42,500 bases of DNA from Strigamia acuminata (lineage: Eukaryota; Arthropoda; Chilopoda; Geophilomorpha; Linotaeniidae). The notes below the pieces were generated by a model. It did not search any database. It was not told the origin of the DNA and was given only the letters and a program-made list of their open reading frames with translations. Every line of letters begins with the position of its first letter. Within the stretch, counting starts at the first letter, position 1. The stretch is from NCBI GenBank assembly GCA_949358305.1, contig CASHSZ010000042.1:1-42500 (forward strand). Reading direction: 5' to 3'. A program made the translations under genes and the position numbers. This document shows positions 34,362-42,500 of this stretch, piece after piece.

Positions 34362-34862
34362 ATGAACGGAGCACCAGCACCACACAGAGAAGAGGGCGGT
34401 AGGTCGTATTACTGCGTTTTGTGCGGCGAGCACCCAAACGGTGAGAAACATCTATTTATCTACTTATTAGTCGTCCATTTTCTTTTTATTTTTTCATTTT
34501 CTTTTATTTTATTTTATTTTTATTTTTCTTATTTATTTCAGACCCGGACGGCTACTTTTACATGGACATCTTCCGCCACTGGCGACAGCGACACGACATC
34601 CGTGAAGGTGCGGACGAGGCCATCCGGGGATTGCTACGAATGTATTCGCGCGAGCCCGCTCATCTAGCGTTGGTGAGCATTTAACTCCTTCGTCTAGTTA
34701 ACCAACCAACTAATTCGTTTCTTCCTCCCTTCCCCCCCCCTCTTTTAGATATTGGGGCAGGTGCACCAACGCGGCAGACGCTGTCCGTTTTGTGCGGAGA
34801 CACCCTCTCCAGACAACCTGATTGGCCATTGGACGGAGGCGCACAGGATTTCGTTAATTTGA
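34362..34862 (+). CDS. Gene F: 107-aa double zinc-finger-like protein
   Basis: Three exons: 34362-34440, 34542-34672, 34749-34862; intron phases 1 and 0 exactly as in gene E; middle exon also 131 nt. Module 1: C18-x2-C21 and H39-x4-H44 (core FRHWRQRH). Linker RGLLRMYSREP. Module 2: C82-x2-C85-x11-H97-x4-H102. It ends in a short ISLI tail, where gene E has a different tail. The reading frame is intact and all eight Cys/His positions are kept despite many differences from gene E, so selection is likely to have kept it. It arose with gene E by local duplication, including upstream sequence. Function is unknown; zinc binding is inferred from spacing. Confidence 0.75.
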
Positions 34863-34998
34863 TCTTTTTCTTTTATTGTATTGTCTCAAATATATAAAAA
34901 AAAAAAATAAATAAAATAAAATAAAAAAAAAATAAATAAATCCACATTAACCATTGTAATTGTTGTTGTTGTTGTTTTTGTTGTTATTATTATTATTA

Positions 34999-35277
34999 TT
35001 ACATCATTACATCGTTATTATTACAAACAAACGACTCGTCCTTGTCGTCCACCGTCTCCAACTCATCCGCTCCCAACTCGTACAGGTCGGTCCCCGGGCC
35101 CCCGAGCCTCTTCCTCGTCAAGTTCAACTTCAACGCGACCACTTTTGTCTTCTCCCGCATCTTCCTCGTCAGCCTCTCGACTCTCTTTCCGAACTTCGTC
35201 GTCGTCGTCGTCGTCGTCTTTGTCTTCTCCTCACGCAGCGACGATAAAATCGAAACAAAACGTCTTTGATCAGGGCA
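34999..35277 (-). CDS. Possible terminal exon of minus-strand gene H
   Basis: An open frame ending in TAA at 34999-35001. Read from a possible acceptor (GATCCAG at about 35278) it has a Thr run on an ACG repeat, then a basic amphipathic segment (KRVERLTRKMREKTKVVALK) and an acidic end (DLYELGADELETVDDKDE). The composition looks protein-like and the opposite frames do not. I could not join it to an upstream exon with certainty. A candidate lies around 35560-35628 (GRIRSINKTGDPALAEEAR), but it runs into a TGTC microsatellite without a good donor. No family is recognised. Confidence 0.3.
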   Translation of the reverse strand, partial: CPDQRRFVSILSSLREEKTKTTTTTTTKFGKRVERLTRKMREKTKVVALKLNLTRKRLGGPGTDLYELGADELETVDDKDESFVCNNNDVMM

Positions 35278-35509
35278 CTGGATCGGCGCGCTTCTGCGAC
35301 GTGACCGCGTTTAGGCGCGTGCGGGGGACACGGGAGCGCGCGAGGGCGCGTCGGGCGAGCGACGGCTGCCGGGAACGACGTAACGAGGGGCGGTGGTGTC
35401 GTTACGTTTCGGCGCGACCGTGTAAGAGAGGGAATGAACAACAAAATAGATGATAAAACAAAAGAAATCGACCAACATATCCGTCAACTTCGAAACGAGA
35501 CAGACAAGC

Positions 35510-35553
<44 letters not shown>

Positions 35554-36367
35554 GCGCGCCTCCTCGGCCAGCGCCGGGTCGCCCGTCTTATTGATAGATC
35601 GGATTCGTCCCGTTGGCGCCGCTACCACGGTTTCCTTTGACGCCGACTCCTTTTATTTTATTTTATTTTATTTTATTTTATTTTATTTTTTTCTCTTGTT
35701 TGTTTTGTTTTTTTTTAAATATAAACCGATGGTTGGTTTGATTAAACCGCCTACTTGTAGGTTAGAAATGAAATGAAATTGTTCGCGGACTTGTCACCAG
35801 ATGTCACACGGGTTTGTTTATCCACGGTGCACCCTAGCGCGCGATTGTTTGGCACCAACAACGTTTATCAATTGCCTGTCGATTGTCGAGTGAGTAAACA
35901 AATTGGTCTATTAACCACGATCGCGACCACACGTATGCACCCGTACACGCGGAACAGCGTACGCCAATACGGCGTGCAAATTCGTTTGGTCGCGTTTCGG
36001 TCGCGTCGCTCATGGCGGCGAGAAAACTTGATCGCGGGAACAGCTTCATTTCAACTTTTTTTTCTTTTTAATTAGTTTTAATTAACTAACTGATCAATTA
36101 ATTAATTAATTAATTAATTAATTAATTAATAAAAATAAATAAAAATAAAATGAAATAAAATAACGAGACGCAAACGGCCGGGGTAGCGGGCTCGGTGTCC
36201 CGCTCGCGGATTTCGCGCGACGTGTTCTGTCGCCCCATCTTCGATCCCTCGTTCCCGGTTTATCGTCGCTTGTCACTCAATTTATTTTCACATTTTCACG
36301 TTGTTCGTTTGTTTTATTTATTTAATTATTTATTTATTTAATTTTTCTTCTCCCGCGTAGACACCAG
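35278..36367. other. Upstream region of gene G; microsatellites and conserved motif
   Basis: Contains an AGAC run (35505-35552), TTTTA repeats (35653-35692) and a TTAA/TAAT run (36085-36130). A third, diverged copy of the upstream module lies at about 35770-35815 (GTCACCAGATGTCAC), matching genes E and F. A frame at 35773-36072 is open for 100 codons and has a GTGAGT at 35889, but no homology or splice partner supports it. The TAG at about 36358-36360 before ATG 36368 suggests a 5' UTR intron, as in the paralogues. Confidence 0.45.
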
Positions 36368-38437
36368 ATGGAAAAAGAAGAAGAAAAAATAGTCGATGAG
36401 ACCGAGCTCAACATCGGAACGGAGGTCGAGGTCGAAGAAACGGATGCCGTGGCTGTAGCGGCGAAACCCGTAAGTGAAAGAGTCGTTCCGTAAACCATCT
36501 ATTCATCCATTCATTTAATTAATTCGATCGCTTATTTACAGGCCACGATCGACGACGAGGCGGTGGTTCCCGACATGCCGCGGCTGCAGCGGACGACGTC
36601 GGCGGCGTCCGAGTCGACCACCGAGGAACCAAAGGTAGCGCCGAGTGAAAGAATCGCCTCGATTTGTTTCGTTTTGTTTCACGCGTTACTTTATATCTTA
36701 CTTTTCCACTTATTTTTATTTTTATTTCTATTTTTCCTTTTATTTTTATTTATCTTTTTCTTTTTATTTGTTCGTTCGTTTCCAGGTCGTGTCCATCGAC
36801 GAAGGGTTGCAGCCTCGCTTCCCGGACGACGGCAACGCGCCCGTGCCGAGTCCGACAGGACCCGACAGGGTGGTGGGTTTAGAAAAAAAAAAAAAAAAAA
36901 AAAAAATATTTTTGTCCCACTATTATTTCATCTTATTAACTCGTCCGCCTCTTTCCAGGTCACGCTGCCCACGCGACGGTCCGCGAGTCGGTCGTCGCTG
37001 TCATCGTCACTACCGTCGCCGCTACTGCAATCGCCGACGTATTCGCCACTACCGCCGCCATCCCCATCGACGGTGAGTGAAATTGTTGTTGGTTTGTTTG
37101 GGTCGAAACGTGCACGAACAAAAAAGTTCGAGTCCGGTAAAAATCGAGCCGAGGCCTCGACGCTTGCCCGTCCGCCGTCAAAGTAGCGCCCGAGAACGAG
37201 CGTTAGAGCGCATCCGACCAACTCGGATCTGTTTCGTTTCGCCTCGTTTCATAAGTTACTCCTTCTTTTCTTTTCTTTCGCCCGCCTTTTTCTTTAATTC
37301 GCTCGTTTACTTATATTTGTCTGTTCGTTTGTTTTCTTCCAGGTCGTGCCGGGCTCGTCGTCGTCGACGGTCGACCCCCGACCACGGCCCGCGGGACCCG
37401 AGACGGTGAGTAAAAGAATTATCGCGTAATTATTTTATTTTATCGATCCCGTTTATTTCGTTTTCTCGCGGGTGACGCAGCTTTCTCGGTCCCCGGGCGA
37501 AGACGAGGACGAAGAGTCGCAGGACACCACGCTGCCCCTGAATAGCCAGGCGTCGCTCGAGTCGCAGGCGACGGCGACAACAACGGCCGGGTCGCAGACC
37601 GGACGACTTGGGGTGTTCGAGGCGGCGATGATGATGCTGCGCGGTCCGAAGTCGCGGTCGACGGCGCCGGTGAGTGAAAGAATCGTCATTCCCACGCTCG
37701 TTTTATTTTATTTTCTTAGTCCGCCGCTCGTTTCGCTCCTTTCCAGATCCAGCCAGATTCGCCACGACAACAGCAGCAACCATCGAATGCGTTGGCACCG
37801 GGTTTGTCGCGGCCCGCGGGTCGGGCGATGAGCGAGCGGCGGTCCGCGGAGTCCACGGGCGCGTCGCCGGTGTAAGTTTGACGCGTTCTTTGCGGGTCGC
37901 GCGCAATGTCTCACAATTTCACCTCTTTTGTAGGAAAAAGAGAGACGCGAAAGAGACCGAGGGGGAGCAGAGTGAGGATGACAGTAGTGACACCGACGAC
38001 GGGCAGAGCGATGACGAGGCCGACGAGGAGCTGAGCGAGAGTGAAGCCGACGAGAGGAGTGATTGGATGCGTGGGTGGTTAGCGAAAGAGAAGGAAAAGA
38101 GGGCGATGGCGGAGAAGAAGAAGAAAGAGGAAGAAGAGGAGGAAGAGAGGGCGATGGCGGAGAAGAAGAAGAAAGAGGAGGAGGAGAAGGAGGAGAAGAA
38201 GAAGAAGAAGAAGGAGAAAAGGGAGAAGAAGAAGAGAAAAGAGGAGGAAAAGAAGGCGAGGGCGGAAGAGAAGAAGAAGAAGGAGGAAGAAGAGGAGGAA
38301 AAGAGGGTGATGGCGGAGAAGAAGAAAAAGGAGGAAGAAGTGGAGGAAAAGAGGGTGATTGCGGAGAAGAAGAAGAAAGAGGAAGAAGAGGAGGAAGAGA
38401 GGATGATGGCGGAGAAGGAGAAGAAGGAGGATGAGGA

Positions 38438-38472
<35 letters not shown>

Positions 38473-38902
38473 AGCCGAATGATGAGGGGGGAGAGGTGAG
38501 AACGGAGAAGGGGACGGAAGAGAAAAAGGGCGCCAGAAAGACGAAAGAGAAGAGAGGCGATAAGAAGGCCGTGAAGAGGGAGACGAGGGCGGGAGGGAGC
38601 GCGTGGAAAAGGATGAAGAAGGTAACGTTTTGGCATTTCCATCACCCAACTTTGTGCATATTTCTTTTTTTTTATATTTTTTTTTCTCTTTTTCCTTACC
38701 CGCGTTCTTTCCTCAAACAAACAGCCTGGAGTGGCCGCGAGAGGTATTTTCTCTTGTCTCAACTCGATCGTCCGTACTCACACACTCGCTCATTTACGAG
38801 TTTACTTTACTTTACCTTATTTTACTTTACTTTACTTTAATTTACTTTATTTGTTTATTTGTTTGTTTGTTTGTTTGTTTGTTTGTTTGTTTGTTTGTTT
38901 CT

Positions 38903-38933
<31 letters not shown>

Positions 38934-38938
38934 TTCAT

Positions 38939-38978
<40 letters not shown>

Positions 38979-41207
38979 TTTTTCTCCTTTTCTCGGTAGA
39001 CGCCCGGGAGATTCCCATCGCCAATCTTAATCGCGTCGACGTCTTCGTCTTCGCCGCAATCGTCGCCGGAGACGTTTGAGGCGACGGCGCCGCTTTCGTC
39101 GGAGGTGCTGCTACAGCGAGTCACCGTACCCGTGGAGCGGTTGTCGGAGAACGACATCCAGCGGGCGTGCAAACCCGCCCCGGACCCGCAGACCGTCGCC
39201 GGAGACGCCACATCACCGGCGCATCCGGAACGAGTTCCGGCGCCGTCGACGCCACAGACGTCGCCGAAGTCGCCTTTGCCGTCTTCCGGGCGAGCTTCGG
39301 TCTCGTCGCCGCAGTCGTCATCGCCGACGCCGACGCCGCCGCCGCCGCCCCCGAAACGGTTGCCACCGCTGCACATCACCCTGCGGCCTCGGAATCTAAA
39401 GCGGAAGTTGTCCGATGGTCGCGCGACCAAGGCCGCGAAAGTGGCGAAAGCGGTAATTTTTGTCGATACTCGTATACCGTTTGTTCGCTCGTTTGTTTTT
39501 GATTGTCTGTTTAATCAGTCGTTTTGCTTCTTCCAGACACAAGGAACTCGCTCGACGATGCTCGACAAGTCGTCCGGTGGCACCGGCGCCGCCAACGAGC
39601 TGTCCGGTGGCACCGACGCCGCCGCCGCCGCCGCCGCCGCGACAACGGACGCGGTGACGGAAGCGAGGATTAAGGCGGCGGTGGGGGCGGCGGTGGAAGC
39701 GAAGATGGAGGCGATGGAGGCGAGGATGCTCCGGATGGTGAAGGGGGCGACGGGGAGCACGTCAACGCGGCGACGGCGGAGGGGGAGAGAAGAGAACGAG
39801 CGAACGGGGGGCGGGGGAAGAAGGGGGACGAAGGGCGCCTCGTCGTCGGGGAAAGAGGCGCCAGAGAAGGAGGGCAATAAGGCCCACTACTGCGCCATGT
39901 GCGCTTTCCGCCCGGACAGTAAGAAACAAGACGAACGAACAAACATTTATTTGTTTGTTTATTTATTTATTTATTTATTTATTTATTTCAAATTCCAATT
40001 TTCTCTATAGAAGTGACGAAGTACGGGAGCTTCTTCCGGGACGCTTTCCGCCACTGGCGGAAGTGGCACGCCGTCCTGGACGACGCGGCCGAGGCCGCCC
40101 GAGGGTTGCTGCGGCTGTATTCGCGCCAGCCCCGTCTTTTGATTTCGGTGAATATCGAACTACCGTAGTTGAACGACTAGTTCGCTTTCTTCTTCATCTT
40201 CTTCCTCTTTTTCCTTTCTCTTTATTTATTTATTTATTTATTTATTTCATTTTATTTTATCGTCAACGTTGTTCTTGTTGTTGTTGTCCTCCTCTAGACG
40301 TTGAAACGGATGCACGCCGAAGACGAGGATGGACATTGCCCTCTTTGCTCGGCGACGCCGTCCGCCGATGGGCTGGCCGACCATTGGCTGGATGTCCATC
40401 GGTTCGGGACCACCCCCCCGGCGTGGATACGCGAGGAAGAGGAGAGAGAAGACGAGGAGGGGAGGCGAACCGAGGACGAGGACGAAGACGACGACGAAGA
40501 AGACGACGACGACGGCACCCAGCATGCTCGCGGTGCTCCCCATTCGCCGCCGCGAAAGAAACGCCGCCGCAACGATTGGGACGGGTCGTTGTCGGGCAAG
40601 GTGTATTTGGATGGGAGTGTTCGGCTCACGCGATGGGTCGTCGACGAACTTCGGTCTTTGATCGGAGAGGTAAACGACTCTTTTACGTAAAATTTAATTT
40701 TGATCAATTAATTTATTAATTTGTTTTGTTTTGTTTTGTTTTTCCTTTTTCTTCGTTCCACAGACGGACAACGTCGTTGTTGTGACGATGGACGAGATGC
40801 TGCACAAGTGGGACATATCACCGGTGGGTATATCCGCTGCGCGTGTCGTTGTCGGCGCGTTCTAATTATTCGTTTTCCCTTTTTCCTTTCAGCCGGAACA
40901 CCGGCCGCTCGTGTTGACGTTTATGGCGGAGGGGGTCCCGCCAGTGCCCGCGGGGCCATCTTCGGCGCCGGGTCTGCAGGTGCCCGTGCCCGCGGAAGAG
41001 CACGAAGACGGTGGTGGAGAGAGGTGCGGAAAAGACGGTGAAGAAGGGCGCGACGACGACGGCGACTTCGAGGCGGGACCGAAGCGAGTGGAGGGGGGGA
41101 AGGTGTGGAAGGGGAAGGGGGTCGGAAAATCGAGCGACAGGGGGAAGAAGGAGAAGAAGGAGAAGAAGAAGAAGAAGAAGGAGAAGGGAGATGGAGGGCG
41201 CCATTAA
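36368..41207 (+). CDS. Gene G: ~1059-aa double zinc-finger, coiled-coil protein
   Basis: Fourteen exons: 36368-36469, 36542-36634, 36786-36872, 36959-37072, 37343-37405, 37481-37669, 37747-37871, 37934-38621, 39000-39452, 39537-39918, 40011-40147, 40298-40669, 40764-40823, 40893-41207; phases agree throughout. N-terminus: six short Ser/Pro/Thr exons, several starting GTCGTG or GTCACG. Residues 258-487: acidic, then a long K/E coiled coil. Residues 488-638: Pro/Ser-rich. Then an Ala/Glu helix before module 1 (C757, C760, H780, H785), linker RGLLRLYSRQP, module 2 (C825, C828, H840, H845), an acidic stretch and KKRRR, a possible nuclear localisation signal. The 20-codon exon and the HRPLVLTFMA start of the last exon match gene A. 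Weak points are the exon 2 donor (GTAGCG) and whether exons 1-8 form a separate gene. Confidence 0.7.
38856..38978. repeat. (TTTG)n and (TTTA)n tracts in a gene G intron
   Basis: The 378-bp intron between exons 8 and 9 of gene G is largely TTTAC, TTTG and TTTA tetranucleotide-type repeats, ending in a normal pyrimidine-rich acceptor (CTCGGTAG). Similar tracts fill introns in genes D, E and F. Confidence 0.85.
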
Positions 41208-41316
41208 GGGAGGAATTCTTCTCTTATAATTTTATAAATGTATATATTTATTTTCATTCTAATCACTATTCTTATTCTTGTCGTCGTTGCTAATTATTAA
41301 TTATTACTATTATTGC

Positions 41317-41361
<45 letters not shown>

Positions 41362-41980
41362 CATCATTATTATAGTGCTCGTGTTTATGATTAAACAACC
41401 TCGTTTTACTTTGCAACGCTTTGCCCGGTTTCATTTCATTTTGCTTCTCTTCGTTTCGTTTGTTTTTATTAAAGTCTCCACCGTGCCGGGTCTGTCGGTG
41501 ACATTCCGATGGGCGTCGGTAGAGGGAAAGGAAAGGATCGAATTACTCCCTGACCAATCGTCTATCCACGTGTCGCGCGTGCACGAGCGACTGCGTGTGG
41601 GATTTAACAGCGGGGCGGCGTCGGCGCGTCCATTGGTTGGCTTCCAACCGCCCCCAACATCTCGTAAAAATCGACACCGATTTTATGACTTTGAGCGACT
41701 CACTCCGCCGCGAACCCTTTCATCCAGTCCCCCCCCCCCGCGATGAAGTTTTGGCCGCTAGCGCCCACCTCCCACCCCCCAATTCAAATTTAAACCAAGG
41801 TTGTAAAAAAAAAAAAAAAAAAACTTCAAACTGTTCGATAAAAGATAATTATTTTTATTGCTTACAATTGGGGAACGGAAAACAATGTACAAAAGAAAGA
41901 AACGAAGAAATTAAAAAAGAAATAAATAAATAAAAACAAATAAATAACACGAACGGGAGAATTGTCCGGTTCGGCCCCGA
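41208..41980. other. Convergent intergenic region between genes G and I
   Basis: AT-rich gene G 3' flank with an ATT run (about 41322-41362), then about 300 bp of higher-complexity sequence (41460-41790) with two CCAAT-type words (GACCAATCG near 41560; CCATTGGTTGGC near 41630), a 7-bp stem with 4-base loop (AAAATCG-ACAC-CGATTTT, 41667-41684) and a C run. A minus-strand AATAAA at 41854-41859 may serve gene I. A 123-codon plus frame spans part of it without motif or splice support, so I do not call a gene. Confidence 0.5.
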
Positions 41981-42359
41981 CTACGGGTCTGGCTGCGGGT
42001 CCCTGAGAAAAAATATCAAATTAATTACACAAATTAAATAAACAGATAGATAGACGGGCCGGCGAATCGAAACGTTTGGCCGAATTACCTACCTCGGCGT
42101 CGGGAGCCTCGGTCCAGTCGGCTCGGCGGCGGTGAGTCGCGCGATCAGCGCGGCGCGTCCACGGGGTCGACTATAAATAAATAAATGGACGAATAGACGA
42201 ATAAATCAACAAATTAAATAAATAAATAAGCAAATCGATCGATCAAATCGGACAAAACGTCGAGTCGAATCGATTTACCTCGGCGCAGAGAGTCTTGGCC
42301 TCATCAACCCAGTGGCCCTAAGTCGCGCGACCAACGCGGCGTGACCGTGGAGCCCGCTA

Positions 42360-42406
<47 letters not shown>

Positions 42407-42500
42407 ATAGATAGATCGGTCGATCAAATCTGACAAAACGTCGAATCGAATTGACTTACTTCGGTGTCGGGTGTCTCGACCCGTTCGGCCCGGGCGCCGG
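41981..42500 (-). CDS. Gene I: 3' end, duplicated 78-nt exons, partial
   Basis: Four exons read toward lower coordinates: 42500-42460 (cut by the window end), 42356-42279, 42170-42093, 42002-41981 with TAG at 41981-41983. The two complete middle exons are both exactly 78 nt, both start after TTTATAG and end in CCGAG before GTA donors, and encode related peptides with the core AAL(V/I)ARL. The visible part of the third matches their 3' end (TCGAGACACCCGACACCGAA). All junctions are phase 2. The gene therefore ends in a series of tandemly duplicated exons, probably continuing outside the window. The peptide is Arg/Pro/Ala-rich and no family is recognised. Confidence 0.55.
42358..42412. repeat. 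(AAAT)n tract in a gene I intron
   Basis: A TAAA/AAAT run directly beside the acceptor of the 78-nt exon on the minus strand (TTTA on the coding strand). The neighbouring intron has a shorter AAAT run in the same place (42173-42188), so the exon-intron unit was duplicated together with its repeat seed. Confidence 0.8.

Noticed and set aside
35773-36072. A 100-codon plus-strand frame upstream of gene G
   Set aside because: It overlaps the upstream module shared with genes E and F, which is non-coding there; no partner exon or motif supports it.
38723-38743. A 19-nt microexon in gene G (after AACAAACAG)
   Set aside because: It would shift the frame into the next exon; a single intron from 38622 to 38999 keeps phase 0.
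41375-41746. A 123-codon plus-strand frame after gene G
   Set aside because: No motif, no splice partner, starts in T-rich sequence and contains CCAAT-type words; better read as intergenic.

Overview
This is nuclear DNA of a eukaryote. It has spliceosomal introns (GT..AG, mostly about 65-150 bp, often filled with TTTA/TTTTA runs), tRNA-derived SINE copies, dense microsatellites, kilobase-scale satellite arrays and a degenerate ribosomal-protein pseudogene. There are no operons or ribosome binding sites. I cannot name the species. A repeat-rich animal or protist would fit.

Layout. 1-890: a SINE copy and simple repeats. 893-4455 (-): nine-exon gene A, 953 aa, with an acidic N-terminus, coiled coil, two zinc-finger-like modules, an 8-residue tandem repeat, an RS-rich stretch and a PHD-like finger. 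5694-9120: six tandem ~600-bp units of unknown nature. 9478-10755 (+): gene B, a small acidic protein. 11001-26990: a satellite block built from a TTAA-flanked ~9.8-kb foldback element, GC-rich palindromic arrays with a higher-order repeat, and AT-rich satellite. 27202-27603: an exon-like coiled-coil fragment (C) directly against the block. 28190-28440: a second SINE copy. 29036-30333 (+): gene D, a coiled-coil protein. 30815-31665: a smaller satellite insertion. 31973-32490 and 34362-34862 (+): genes E and F, tandem small double-zinc-finger genes, separated by RPS23 (uS12) pseudogene pieces. 34999-35277 (-): a possible terminal exon (H). 36368-41207 (+): gene G, 14 exons, about 1059 aa. 41981-42500 (-): 3' end of gene I, with duplicated 78-nt exons, cut by the window edge.

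The main biological signal is that A, E, F and G share one cassette. It has a first module CxxC...HWxxxH, a linker resembling RGLLRxxSRxP, a phase-0 intron, and then a second CxxC...HxxxxH module. A and G also share the two exons that follow. I do not recognise this as a named family. It looks like a local multigene family with full-length and minimal members, spreading by duplication in a repeat-rich region. All gene models were spliced by eye; matching reading-frame phase across every intron is the main support. No expression or homology search was available.
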